From Asterochloris sp. CNOR1 (Eukaryota > Chlorophyta > Trebouxiophyceae > Trebouxiales > Trebouxiaceae): DNA of 64,000 nucleotides. Every line of letters starts with the position of its first letter. Within the stretch, counting starts at the first letter, position 1. Below, piece after piece: positions 1 through 16,745 of the stretch. The notes beneath the pieces were generated by a model. The model saw only the letters and a list, made by a program, of their open reading frames with translations, had not been told where the DNA came from and searched no databases. Made by a program: the position numbers and the translations under genes. Where the stretch lies: assembly GCA_963969365.1 (NCBI GenBank), contig OZ017763.1:1426001-1490000 (forward strand), in the 5' to 3' direction.

Positions 1-105
1 CACTGCATGGGGCTGTACTCCACGCCTAGGCCAGCCTGCCTGCTGCTTGTATTGCCCACCCCTCTGCAAGGTGGCCCAAGATGAGTCCCTCTGCTTCTCA
101 TGCAG

Positions 106-840
106 CTGGACGCAGTCACCCAGCAGCACCACAGCTGGCCTGGGGAGGGCCCACAGCAGGCCTGGCCTCAAGCAGCAGAGGCAGACAGGCAGCAGCCCCT
201 GGGCGGGGGCAGCATGCTGGATGAGTGGTCTCGACGCAGCACTCGGGCTGGCATGTTGGCCAGCAACAGTGCTGCACTGGCACAGCTGAGGCAGCGGCTG
301 GGGCTGCCTGCACAAGGCCCTGCTGAGCTGAGTGGGGAGGCAGGCTCTCAGCTCTATGAAGAGGTACTGGCTGTAAGCATTTTTGGGAAGCATGTTGTGA
401 CGTTTGGATCTGCTTCAGCGGAGTGATCATTGCATGTTATCTGGCTATCACTCTTGCAAAGGCTCTGAATGACCAAGCAACATGCTGCGTCTTGCCTGGT
501 GCAGGGTGGACCGCCACAAGAGCAGCAGGTGGCTCCTGATGCACAGCAGTGTCATGCGCTGGCTGACGCTGACGTCCAGGCAAGGCTTTGCCAGTGCATT
601 TGCTGTGTTCCATGTCGGACCTGCAAGTGAAAGTCATCTCTTCTGCAGGATCTCTGCCTTGGGGATGTACCAGATTTGCTGAGCAGCTACAAGGCACTTT
701 GTCGACAGGCTAACACTTCAAGCAGCACAGAGCACGGACGTTTCTGCCATCTTGAGACCCCTCAGCTCTCACTCTCTGATGTCCAGCTGCTGCACAATGA
801 GTACAGACACCTCACTCTGCATCAGTTGAAGGCCAGTTAA
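106..840 (+). CDS. 3' end of an unrecognised intron-containing gene
   Basis: Three exons join without a phase conflict: 106-363, 505-579 and 649-840 (TAA at 838-840), giving about 174 residues of a C-terminus. The first exon is rich in Gln, Ala and Gly and contains the run SMLDEWSRRSTRAGMLASNS; the last has a helical look with DLLSSYKALCRQ and ends LHQLKAS. The gene must start left of the window, because the first exon opens with a clean acceptor (tgcag at 101-105). The 505-579 exon appears to end at a GC donor (CAG|gcaagg). I do not recognise a family; a cytoskeletal or coiled-coil protein is possible but unsupported. Confidence 0.5.
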
Positions 841-910
841 GCACTATAGTCCTCACTTTGACAACGTATAATGGCATCGCCTCGACTGGCAGCACCGGCA
901 GCCGACTAGC

Positions 911-1143
911 AACGTCATGCTGTTTGCCTGGTTGCAGTTGAAAGTGCCTATGCATACTAGTGGCAATCTGCTGATCTGCACAGCTATGTCCTGTGGCGGC
1001 AGCACCTGACACTCCTGAAACTCAAGCAATGTCATGTTGTTTACCTGCTGAGTTGTTGAAAGTGCCTATGCATACTAGTGGCAATCTGCTGATCAGCACA
1101 GCTATGTCCTGGGGCGGCAGCACCTGACACTCCTGAAACTCAT
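911..1143. repeat. Tandem duplication, about 117-bp unit, two copies
   Basis: The stretch containing gttgaaagtgcctatgcata starts at about 939 and again at about 1056, and similarity runs over the whole unit with few substitutions (gatctgcac/gatcagcac, tgtggcgg/ggggcgg). It lies between the gene ending at 840 and the SppA gene; no coding potential is evident. Confidence 0.85.
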
Positions 1144-1864
1144 TTGGCCAGGACAGCTTTTGGAACCAGGACATTGCTAGCTGTTGCTGCCGTTGGAGCT
1201 GGTCAACAGGGGTTCTATTACTGTTAGATCATGCCGTCACTAATGAGCCCCAGATAGACCAGCACAGCTCCCCATCTGTACAGGCATGACTTGGCTGCTG
1301 TGAGGGCTGCAGCCAGTCCTGCAGCCAGTCCTGCGACCCCTACCCAGAACCCTTTTATGATCTGCCGCCCTTTGACATGGAGCTCTTCCCCTTTGAAGAG
1401 ACGTTGCCTAAGAGAGCCGTGACGTGTTCTGAGTAGGTGGATTGTGACCGCCAAGAAAGACCAAGTTGGAACCAAAGGGTACGTGGCCGGTGGCGACCCA
1501 CAAGTCAACAGCACCGCCATTTCTCAGCATGACCCTGGCAATGTTTGGGCAGTCCCACATCCAAGGCCACAAATTCACCAGACCTCTGCCCAGATTGGTA
1601 AGTGTTTGTGAGCTTCCATGCAACGGCGTCATTCTTGAGTTTTCTGTGCTGTGCTGCAGCTCCCTGCTGCCATCGTGCACACAACACCCTCAGGCGCCAA
1701 CGCCTTGCCGTTCAAGCTGAGGTGGGCTGGCATGCTGTCCTGTTCACCGTTCTGGTCTGCTTCGAGCAGCATGGGTGTTGGCCCTGCACACAGCTGTCTC
1801 TCAAGCAGCAGTGCAACGCTCCTCAACATGTGTGTTTTGCCAAGCCCCTCTCCCCAGCGTGCAG
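1144..1864. other. No recognised gene; probable SppA 5' exons
   Basis: Short open frames only. The SppA transit peptide exon or exons must lie here. One candidate is the Ser-rich reading from ATG 1732 (MLSCSPFWSASSSMGVGPAH), but it is not in the frame of the first recognised SppA exon, so an intron would be needed and I could not fix it. Confidence 0.4.
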
Positions 1865-4800
1865 GCAGTGCAGACCGAGCAGAAACCAGCGGCAACAAGC
1901 GAGGCCTCTGCTCATGACCAAGAAGCCCTCAAGGGGGCTGAGCTGCCCAACCATGCTCTGGCAGAAGGAGTCCTGCAGTACAGGGCCCCGACGGTGCTGC
2001 AGCGCATTCTGACATCCTGGCGTCTGCTCAGGGCCCTGCCCTGGCGGCGGTTTGCCTCTGGCTCCGTGCTTGTGATTGAGGTGAGGTGCAGGATGCAGGC
2101 CAGGTGCTCTTGTGCTGACCTGTGTTGATTCTCATGTACTGGAGGTGGGACAGGGGCGCGCCTTGCCCTGTGCTGCTCTGAGGCTCTTACCCAGCCAAAG
2201 ATGCACTGCGTTGTCTAGACACCTCTTCCAGAGCAGCCATTTGGCCACTGTGGTGTTCACGTAGTGCTGAAGGGGCTGGAGCTGCCTTGGCCTGGGCTGC
2301 TCCGGCGGTGTCAGCGGTCACAGTACATCCCTGGCTGACCATCTGTGGTTTGCACGGCTGCCTGCAGATTGAAGGCGAAATTGCTGCTCTGAAGCAAGAT
2401 GGATTCAGGGCGCCAGTGCAGAGCATGCCCCAGATCTGCGAGGTAAGAGCTGCGTGCATGTGCTGCATAGCCCTCCAGCTTTGCGCCGGCTCACGTGGCA
2501 TACCTGGTGCCTCAGCATCAAGTTGCAGCATGTGCAAAGACTTGATGTGCCGTTTGGATGCTGCCGCCAGGCCACTCAACTGCTCGCCTTCTGCAGGCCT
2601 TGCTGAAGGCTGCCCGCGACCCCCGCATTGTGGGGGTATGCCTCAAGATCAGCCCCCTGCAGGCTGGCTGGGCCAAGCTGCAGGAGCTGCGCCAGTACAT
2701 CAAGTACTTCAGGTGCACTTCTTGGCTGGGTGCTGTGTGTTGTGAATACACTGTGACGGTGCGTTGATGTAGAGCCCCATGCTGTGGCCTGCTGCTGGCT
2801 GCAATCTGCACCAGCAAGTTTGCCCTGCAGCTCGACCACAGCATCTTGCACCCGGGGCTGTGTGCCCCCACCTGCCAGTCTGCACTCAATGTGCTGCTGA
2901 TGACCATAGCCCAGATGCTCATCTGCAGGGGCTCTGGGAAGTTCACGCTGGCCACGCTGTCCAGGGGAGGGGAGAAGGTGCAGCAGCTGCACTCGCTTTC
3001 TGCGCTCTGCTGTCTGGCAGGTGGTAAAGATGTCGGGCAGGCACTGCTTTCTGCAGGTTCACCTCCTGCGTACCCGAGGTGCCGATGCTACTGTCCTTGG
3101 CGCTCATGGTGCAGGCGCATGGTGCTGGAGTCTCCAGACTGCAGGTGCAGTTCTGATGCCTCCTGCTGCTGCCTGCAGGAGTACTTTCTGGCCTGTGCCT
3201 GTGAGGAGATCTACATGCCACCCACAGCCAATGTCTACCTCACAGGGTTTTCAGTGGCAGGTGCGTTGCGGTCCTTCCGCAGTTGAGCCTGGCGTCCAGT
3301 GCTGGCTGCTGCACTGGCAAGCGTAGCAATCAGCAGACTTGCGTCTGGCCTGTGACAGCATGCTTTAATGCCCTGTGATGCCTGCTGCACCTAGGCTTTT
3401 GCACACAGGCCTCGTAGGCAGTGCCCACGCTCAAGATTGTTGTTCCTGCTGCCAGGCACTTTTCTGAGAGGGACACTGGAGAAGATTGGCATCGAGCCGC
3501 AGGTCAAGAGGATAGGAAAGTTCAAATCAGCTGGTGACCAGCTGCTGCGGGCCGACATGAGCGAGCCCCAGAGGGAGCAGCTGACAGCACTCCTGGATGA
3601 CGTCTATGAAGGCTTCACTGAGACAGTGGCTGCAGACAGGGGCAAAACCGCACAGGAGGTGGGAATGTGCTTCTATTTTCAGTAAAGTGCAACTAGCTGG
3701 GCCATCTGCCTGGCTGCCGCCGACCGTACTGGGCTGCTGTGGGGCGAATGAATAAGTTGGGCAGCTGCTTGGCCTTTGCGCGAGGGCACTGCAGTGGGCC
3801 GCTGTGGCTGCGGCAGGCCCCTCAGGCCTGCACATGCTGCTGCGCGGGAATGCAGCTTACATGTCTGGCTCATGCCGCCAGCATCTCTGCTGCAGACCCC
3901 CAGCTCTGTATGTGCCCACTCTAATGCACTGCAGCTTTGCTGATGTGCAGCCTCAGCTCGTCTCGCCACACCTTGGCCTCTTGTTGCCAGGCTGGACGAG
4001 TGTGGCCCTTGCTCGCTCCGTAGGCAGCCTCCCCGCATTCTGCACCTCAATCAGCTGCCCTTCTGTGCTGTGCACTCCATAAAGTGAGGTGCACTGCCCC
4101 GCCAGGTGGAGGCTGTAATTGATGCTGGAGTGTATGACATGGAGACTTTGGCAGAGGAAAAGTGGGTGACAGGCCTCAAGTACAATGATGAGGTCATCGA
4201 CATGCTCAAGGAGCGAACAGGGGGCAAGAAGGACAAAGTTCGCTCAGTGAGGACCTGCATTCTGCCCTGCTGAGACAGCTGTCCAGAGTTGCGCCTGTGG
4301 GCTTTGGCCTACCTGCAGTGCTTGCTGCACACATCTACCTGTGCCTGGGGCCTCCCTGCCTGTGTGAACCGCCTTCCCACCTGCATGTTGCCTATGTCTG
4401 CGGACGGCCCAGCCCATCTTCTCCTGGCCCAGCTGAGGCAGCTCCTTTGCTTAGACTGTGCCTTTGGCTGCTTGCCGAGGCAGCGCAGAACAGGCACACA
4501 GGCTGAGACAGGTGCCTTCTGCATGCAGGTGGGCTTGAAGAGGTATGCCAAGGTGTCACCCTCAGCCTTTGCAGGGTTGATGGGCGGCAAGGTGATTGCT
4601 GTGGTCAGGGCAGCAGGTGGGTCTGGGGCACATGCCCGCCTCCGGCCTGCATGTCTGACTCCTGCATGATTGTGACACGAGGCAAGTCGAAGCTGTTTCT
4701 GCACTCTGCCATTCAGTCCAGCGCATTGGCAACATAGCGCATTGGCAACATGGCCTGCAGCTTGCTTTGAGCAACAGACGCCTCAGCCACCTCTGCGCTC

Positions 4801-5396
4801 TTTTATTTGAACCTCAGTGGACGCCAACTACAGGTGCCATTGTCTGTGGGGATGGCAGCCTACACTTTTGTTTCATATCAAAGCTAATTTGGCTCCCTGC
4901 AGGTGCCATTGTGGGTGGTGGTGGCGGGCCCTTGTCCTCTGTGATCATTGCTGACAAGGTCATCAAGCAGCTACGCAAGCTGGAAAAGAGCAAGAACATA
5001 GTAGCTGTTGTGCTGAGGGTGGACAGCGGGGGAGGGGATGCCCTGGCCTCAGACCTCATGTGGCGTGAAATCAGGTGAGGCATGTTGCCTGCTGACTGCT
5101 ACAAGGCCGCAGTGCTGGCCCGCAAAGACAGCATTGCCATTGGACTCCTGTCATGGCTGTTAATGGAATGCTGACTGCTCCTTGATGCCCCTGTGTGGAA
5201 GACAGCACGAAAAGTGTTGCATGTTCCTCAATGCAAGTTAACTGTAGCAGGCACAGAGCTCTGTCCATGACACCAGCTGATACTCACAGCTGCTGATGAT
5301 CAAACATGCTGACAACTGTCACGTCTGCTGCAGGCAGCTGTCCAAGAGCAAGCCTGTCATTGCCAGCATGGGCGATGTGGCAGCCTCAGGAGGGTA
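1865..5396 (+). CDS. SPPA: Signal peptide peptidase SppA (protease IV), plant type, 3' part lost in gap
   Basis: Membrane-associated Ser/Lys peptidase, in plants a light-induced thylakoid enzyme. Exons found: 1865-2080 (LLRALPWRRFASGSVLVIE), 2368-2442, 2597-2712, 2929-2977, 3179-3260, 3456-3658, 4106-4246, 4529-4616, 4903-5074 and 5334-5396; all join in phase. The first S49 domain carries the general-base lysine motif GKFKSAGDQ (exon 3456-3658); the second has DSGGGDALASDLMWREI and the nucleophile motif MGDVAASGGY, whose serine is encoded just before the Ns. The order matches plant SPPA. The usual roughly 200 residues after ASGGY are absent: no SppA-like sequence is visible after the gap, so real sequence, not just 200 bases, is probably missing. 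The transit peptide exon is unresolved. Confidence 0.9.
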
Positions 5397-5596
5397 NNNN
5401 NNNNNNNNNNNNNNNNNNNNNNNNNNNNNNNNNNNNNNNNNNNNNNNNNNNNNNNNNNNNNNNNNNNNNNNNNNNNNNNNNNNNNNNNNNNNNNNNNNNN
5501 NNNNNNNNNNNNNNNNNNNNNNNNNNNNNNNNNNNNNNNNNNNNNNNNNNNNNNNNNNNNNNNNNNNNNNNNNNNNNNNNNNNNNNNNNNNNNNNN
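5397..5596. other. Assembly gap (200 N)
   Basis: Exactly 200 undetermined bases, a usual placeholder length. It falls immediately after the SppA catalytic serine codon region, so the SppA C-terminus and 3' UTR are in or lost at this gap. Confidence 0.99.
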
Positions 5597-6008
5597 TCTC
5601 CAGGTGGATGGTGTCTCCAGTGCTGCCTTGCAATCAGACAATGTTGGACTGCCCCCATCCCTTGACATCCTGCAGTGACTTGAACTTCGCTTTTCGGCAC
5701 CATTACGCAGAGACTTCAGAACTTTAGGTCTTAATCTCTGAACGTGGTCAAATACATTGAACAGCAAGGATGAGCTTTTCGCTGAGTTCAAAAGCTGGCT
5801 GCTCCAGTTTAGTACCAGATCGCCAGGTGCGCTGGTGTGGTCTGAATGTGCATCTGGCAGCCAGGTCGGAGCTGCTGCTGCTGTGCCCAGCTTTTGGTGT
5901 GATACGCATGTGCAGTGGTGCAGGTCGCCTTATCCAGAGGACCACCAAGGCAACACCACACTTTGCACAGATGCTGGTGTTCAGGTGTGCAGTGCTCTGC
6001 AATCACAG
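5597..6008. other. No recognised gene between gap and PSA2
   Basis: Short open frames only; no SppA C-terminal motif (such as the TGSIGVV region) can be read in any frame. It presumably holds the SppA 3' UTR and the PSA2 promoter. Confidence 0.4.
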
Positions 6009-7002
6009 ATGAGCCTCAGTCTGCCAGCTGTCATCAACAAGGTCCTCTTTTGTGCAGGGAAACAAGATCAGTCTGGCCACCAGAGTGGTGCTGAGGATGC
6101 ACATAGAGCTGGGCGCAGAGAGATCATGCTGGCCAGTGTGCTGGCCACTCTTGCAGTGCAGAGCGGGTTAGCAGAGGCCGCAGCTCCTGCAGGCGCAGAC
6201 GGTCAGTCTGCATGCACCGGCTGTTTCGACCACCATCAAACAAGTAGCCTGGTGTTAACCTGCAGAACTTATTGAGATGGCAGCTGCTTCTGGGAGCCCC
6301 CTGTTTGTGTGCAAGGCTTAGGCCCCTGCTGCACCATGGCAGGGCATGCATGTCAAGGCAGGGACAGCTGGCTTCATGCACTGGCAGGGGCAGCAGACGC
6401 TCATTGCTCATGTGCACTGCCTGCAGAGCCCCGGTGCCGGGAGTGTGCAGGCACAGGGGCAACCCCCTGCGACATGTGCGGCGGCACCGGCAAATGGCGA
6501 GCCCTGAATCGGAAGCGGGCCAAGGATACATACGAGTTCGTGGAGTGCCCCCAGTGCTTTGGGCGTGGCGTCCGTGTGTGCGGCGTGTGCTTTGGCACTG
6601 GGCTGCGCAATGTGCGCGGCCTGCTCAGGCGGCCTGAGGCCACAGGCCTTGTCCAGAAAATGCAGCACGGCGAGCTGCGGCCAGGTACGCAACACATGTG
6701 TGACAACAATGGCCTTCTGCTTGCATGCTGTGAAGCCTGCAGCAACTGCGTTGCTCAGAACACGCAGCCCGTGAGCTGCAGCCAGGCGTGCAGCCTGTGA
6801 ACAATCAGCAAAGGGTGCTTGACGCCCTGGGCACACTGCACTGGCCTCTCTGCATCTGTCTGTGCAGTTTCAGGCTGTGTATTTGCAGTATGCAAGCGTT
6901 GGCTATAATTTCATTTTTGGGGCTGCAGGTGAAGCGCAAGACATCCTGCGTGCAGCTCAGGACAAAATGAAGAGTCAAAGTCTGCATGAAGCCCAGGTCT
7001 AA
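6009..7002 (+). CDS. PSA2: PSA2-like thylakoid-lumen DnaJ-type zinc-finger protein
   Basis: PSA2 is a green-lineage lumenal protein needed for photosystem I assembly. Three exons join in phase: 6009-6201, 6427-6684, 6929-7002 (TAA), giving 174 aa. The first exon encodes a bipartite targeting region: a short N-terminus, then a twin-arginine motif [17 protein letters not shown] and an alanine-rich cleavage region AEAAAPAGA, which is the Tat route to the lumen. The second exon holds the cysteine-rich DnaJ-type domain: [24 protein letters not shown] and CGVCFGTG, i.e. four CxxCxGxG-like repeats, followed by [12 protein letters not shown]. No J domain. Start chosen as the first in-frame ATG upstream of the Tat motif; an extra upstream transit-peptide exon is possible. 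BSD2 or other zinc-finger plastid proteins are the alternative, but the Tat signal favours PSA2. Confidence 0.85.
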
Positions 7003-7058
7003 TGCATCGTGCTGAAAACATATATATCAGACAGTCATTCGATTGGTGTGAGTCACAG

Positions 7059-10000
7059 TCAAGCAAGTGCCCTCTGTTGTTGTGATGGACCAGACCAGTA
7101 GGCTTTCAGATAGGCAAGCCACGTCGCAGCTTTCAGGAGGGTCACACGCCACTCGACATGCCACTCCATCCATGACGCAGACAGTTGGGACCTCAGTCCT
7201 TTCCCCTCTTTACGCTTCATGTCAGCCAGGGCCCTTGTGCACTCCCGCGCTGTGATGACAAAGGTGTTCACAGGCTGCAGCACAGGCAAACATCAGTGTC
7301 CTGTCCAGTGGCTCTGTGCAGTAACTTCTGAAGCGTGGTGTGCAGCTGCAGGAATGGTCGTCTAGCCACAACGGGCCATCTGACTGGTGGGTGCTGGACA
7401 ACACAAGCCTGCCATTGACAGTGCCTCACCTGTCCTAGTGCAACATCGATGGCCCGCAAGCAGTCATTGGTCTTCAGCAGGAGCAGCAGGGCTCTCGGCA
7501 CCCGTTGCAGCAGGGCGCTGATCTCCTTGGCAAACTGCTGGCTGGTGGACATAATCATCTGCAGCCCCAGCTTGGATGCCTGTTGTGGTGCAATTTGAGC
7601 AGACAGGGTCCTGAGGAGCCGTCTGCTGTGTTCCAGGCCCGCTGTGCCCCTGGCAGACAGCTCAGGGTGCATAATTGAGCGTAGCTGCCAAGCAGGCGCC
7701 CTGCACTTGCCCTGGCCGACTTCCACAAGCCAGGCCTGAATAGCTCACCTCCCGTTCAGCATCATCACGTTTCAAGTTCAAGTGGTCCCAGCTTCTTCTG
7801 GTCACCTGCAGATAGCCTCACATTGTAGCTGGTGCAGCACTGACAGGTAGTCCACTAAAGCAGCACCCTGACAATTTGGCTACATTGAGCAGCAGGAGCA
7901 GCACGGGTGCATTGTGCCACAATACAGCAGCAAAACGCACCTGGTCCCAAGGTCTCTGTGTGAGCATGCCAGCAAAGAGGGGGTACATGTCACCGGCGTT
8001 CATGGCTGCGCTGTACTTCTTGATGCCCTCCACATCGCTGAAGATGAGGGCCTGCAGCTGAAGGGCCTGCTCAATGCCTCACAGAGGCAGATAGCCAGCG
8101 CAGGCACCTGCAGGCAAGCACGTGCGCCCCGGAGATCCAATGGGGAGTGCCCCAGGTACCTCATGCAGGCTGGCGCCTGCCACTGGCAGCCTCCACGTCT
8201 GCACAAGTTCCGCAGCCTGGCAGGGGACGCACCTGACACATGTTGATAAATTACCTGCACTGACCTCACCGCACAGTGCTGCTCACAAGCACTAAAGGTC
8301 ACCGCGGCCCCTATCTGAGCATCTGAAGACAATTAGCCAAGCCATGCCAGTACAGGTTGGACGACCTGCCACAGGCGGGCATAGTCACACCTGGTATGGT
8401 GAATGATGGATCATTGCAGCACGCTGAGGCCCACCCATGTGCATGCACGCATGATGGTTAGAAACCGCTCTAGGCGACCCCATATGCACACATGAGGTCG
8501 TATGCTTGCACAAGCAGCTGGTGCAACCACGCAAGCACAGGCAGGCCCACCTGCCACAGGCAGGCATAGTCATGCCTGAACTGGTCAGTGATGGATCGGT
8601 ACAGCCCATGGTCCAATAGAATGAGCTGGGGGCGCCCCTTGTGCACGCGCACAAACAGGTTGGCGGCGTGGGGGTCGCAGTGCACGTAGCCGTGCAAAAA
8701 GATCATTTCGTTGAAGGTCTGACTGACCAGCTGCGCAATGGCCTGGGGGCGCAGGCCCGCCTCCTGCAGCCTCTGCCTGCGGGGTGGTGCAGGCAGCATT
8801 GCTTTGATGTGGTTGGTTGCTGCTGCACAGTGCATGCCTGCCTGGTCTGACAGCAAGGAGGCTGTCTCAGTACAAACTGCTGGGGGCCCCACCTCCTACA
8901 TCCTCTGCCTGCAGGCCAGCATGGTACATGATGGTCAGTCAGACAGTGTAGGGGAGGTGCCACACCATCTGGTGCAGCTCACTGCCAGGCAGGCCCATCT
9001 TCCGCGGGGCAGGTCCTGTTGCAGGGCAGCGCAGGCAAGGATCAGAGCTGACTGCAGGTGAGTGCTGACTGGCTGCACACCAGCACAGGTTGCAGGTATA
9101 CCGTGTGCAGATGCTGCTGCAGGGGCAGCATTTGTGAAATTGGCTGCCTGACTTGGAGAGAAGCACCAGACCTGGCGGCAAGGTGCAGGAGGGGCATGTC
9201 CATTATCTGCAGCTTCTGCCTGGGAGCAGGACGGCAAGGGCTCAGCTGTCAAAGGCTGACAGCATGCAGACATGCTGCACAGGGTGGCCTGAGGCCCACC
9301 TGCTGTCCTGCCTGCTTCAGGAAAACCCCACTGTGGCCCACAGCTAGCAGTGCTGCAGCGCTGTGTAGTCAGGGGTCTGGCCAGAAGAATGCAAAGGTTC
9401 TGGTCTTGACCACCGCTGGTGGCCCTGTCTAAGCCTGACACCTAGCACAGTGTGCCACGACAGTGGGCGACTCTGGCCTTTGTCATGACCTTGACGCAGC
9501 TCCCACACACATCTAGGAAAGGTGAAAGAACTGATGGCACATGTTGCGAGCATGCCAGGAGTCCATGGTACTACCTGCTGGACAAACCCCCCTTCACTCA
9601 GAACTGCCACAGTGCTCTGCACCCATGTACAGGCAGGGAGCCCAGCTCATATGGGCAGGCTAAGTACTGCAGCACACTGGCTCCCTTGGCAAGTCATCAG
9701 AGCTGTGACTCACCTGTTCGCGGCCTTGACCCCCTCAACCAAGTCTATGGCCACAGCAATTGCCCTTTGGGCCAAGTGGACGACTTTGCCCATCTTGCCA
9801 GCTCAGCAGTGCAAGGACCCCCGCCAGCCCGACCTTGACCTTGACCCAGTTGCTGCTGGGGCTGCATGCATCAGCACTGGGTCCCCATTGACCCACCTGT
9901 CAGTGACCTTGATCCCCTCGACGAACTCCATGGCCAGCACGCGCTTGGACAACATACCCTGCTGGAGGCGGGGCACCACCACCTGCCCCCGCACCTTGCT

Positions 10001-11835
10001 GCGCGGGTGCAGCAGGTGCGCCTGGCACCGCAGCAAGTTGGCAGCCTCCAGCTCAAAGTCCAGCTCCTGCATGGAGAGCAGCAGTAGTCAGCAGCCCGCA
10101 GCCTTCAGGGCTGAGCAGAGCGCAGGCCTGGCTCAACATTCAGGATTCAGTACGTCATCCCCAGATGAAGGTGACGACCTCAGTACTTTGGTGGCACGCT
10201 CAGGTGCAATCTGCCAGCGATCGCGCTCAAAGGCCGGTCCAAGCACATGCTTCCGAAGGGCTGCCACTTGTAAGAAAAATGACATGTCCTGCTGCTGACA
10301 CGGTTGTCTGAGGTGGGCAGCTTGCACTGGTCCACTGCTACATGAGTGCCTGTGCTTGGGCAGGGTTCCCCTGACCAACACTAGCACAACACCAGTGCCA
10401 AGTTTCCAGCACTTCTCCACAGCGCTGGGCCCCACACCCAGGCCTCGCGTGCACCGCACCCCAGCTAGACAAGACCCTCCAGCACTCACCTGGGGTAGGC
10501 TCTCTTTGACTTCGTCTATCAGCCACTGGTAGTTGAAGTCAGGGAAGGCCCACCGCAGCGCCCGCACAAACACCTCTACCACCAGCGTGTCTGCTTGGCA
10601 GGTGTCTCGCAGGCCTGTGTGCTGCACCTTGACTGCCAGCTGCTGCCCGTCATGGCTGACTGCCCTGTGCACCTATGGTGCAGCCAGAGCGCGTACAGTT
10701 GTCAACAAGCAGCAGATAGGATGATACCTGCCGAGGCAGGCCGCAGCTAACTGCCACAGCGGCATGCATGCACACAGGGTATGTTATTTGAGATATGGCA
10801 CCTGCTGCAAGCTGAGGCATGCAAGTGAAGCGCTGCCCAAGTCGAGGCAGGGCAGCAGTCAAATGACCAGCATAGCACTCCGATACCTGAGCCAGAGAGG
10901 CACTGGCAATCGGCGTATCTTCAAAGGAGCGAAACAGCTCCTCAGGCCCTGCCCCCAGGTCTTCTCGCAGGGTCTTGGCCACTTCAGCAGGGCTGGATAC
11001 TGGGCACTTGTCCAGCATGTGGTCCCGCATGGTGTGCACATACTCTGGGGGCAACAGGTGGTCCTGCGTGACCATGCCGAGGGAGGGTCATTACAAAGGG
11101 TCAGGGCACTGCTCTGCAGGCTCTGCACAGGCTTGCACACAGCAACGATGCACAGATGTGCTCAGATGCAGCTGCAGACAGCATGCAGCCCCTGTGACAA
11201 GACAGCTGCAACTCCAGCTCACCAGCTGTGCAACGTGCTGTCCCAATTTGATGTAGATGCCTGCAGCAGTACACCTCTTGGTCATTCTCCCAGAACAGGC
11301 AGTGCACCTCAGCTCTGCAGCACTGCCTCCTCACCTCCATTGGCAAAGCAAAGCTTCTGTAGCTGCCATGCGCCCCTGCTGTGGCAGGCATTCATGGCAT
11401 TCTGCCTCTCCTCCCCTTCTTTGCCTTGGAGGCTGAACTTGTAGTCTGCAGGCCACCAGCAGGACACCTCAGCAGGCACCAAGCGAAGCATCTCCAGGGT
11501 GCAAAGGGCAAGACAGCTCAGCGGCACACTGCAAGGCTGGTCAAGCATCAGAGCGGCTATGCACCCGCAGCGATGGAGGTGATGGTGACGGCGTCCCGAA
11601 TGACCCGCACAGGGATCTGATAAGCAATATGAAATGAGCGCTGTGAGTCCTCTGATGCTATGATCCAGGCTGCAACAGCCACTGGTGCTCCCGCTAGGAG
11701 CAGCTTGGTTTTGCTCCACCGTCGATTGCTGGTCTGCAGCTGATGTGCTGCTGATGAGAATTGGCTGGCGTATGCATTGCCTGCTGACTGGTTGACCAAA
11801 AGACCAACCAGCCTGGGCAACCTGCTGGCAAGCAT
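7059..11835 (-). CDS. ADCK1: ABC1/aarF-domain atypical kinase, ADCK1-like
   Basis: UbiB/ABC1 family ATP-binding protein of mitochondria or plastids, linked to quinone and lipid homeostasis. Ten exons on the minus strand join in phase (543 aa): 11565-11835, 11335-11445, 11223-11260, 10887-11063, 10490-10672, 9897-10066, 8551-8776, 7941-8051, 7430-7558, 7059-7274. Motifs in order: ANGGIYIKLGQHVAQL (KxGQ region), SFEDTPIASASLAQVHRA (the ABC1 Ala-rich loop), QLAVKVQHTGLRD (ATP-binding Lys), FELEAANLLRC, YVHCDPHAANLFV (catalytic loop; canonical HCDPHPGN here is HCDPHAAN), ILLDHGLYRSI (metal-binding DxG-type), GDMYPLFAGMLTQRPWD. These match human ADCK1 in order and length. An N-terminal segment with VAVAAWIIAS may be a membrane anchor or part of a presequence. 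Start ATG at 11835-11833; the gene is divergent from SQD1. Confidence 0.93.
8364..8421 (-). pseudogene. Intronic partial copy of the ADCK1 catalytic exon
   Basis: The plus-strand stretch cgacctgccacaggcgggca and the following bases to the gatggatc at about 8420 repeat, with changes, the 3' end of the 8551-8776 exon (acctgccacaggcaggcata ... gatggatcgg). The copy lies in the next intron and is truncated, so it looks like a tandem partial-exon duplication rather than an alternative exon. Confidence 0.65.
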
Positions 11836-11951
11836 CAGGCCCCTGCTCCTGAGCGGCAGTCAGCAAGAGTCACAACGCATTGCAGTGTCAGATGTCTGGG
11901 GTAACCTAACACAAGCTACTTAGCCTTCTTGCAGCATCTCGCTTGCACATC
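11836..11951. promoter_or_regulatory. Short bidirectional intergenic region (ADCK1 / SQD1)
   Basis: Only 116 bases separate the ATG of the minus-strand kinase and the proposed ATG of SQD1, so both 5' UTRs and promoters must share it or extend into each other. No TATA-like box is evident. Confidence 0.5.
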
Positions 11952-16745
<4,794 letters not shown>

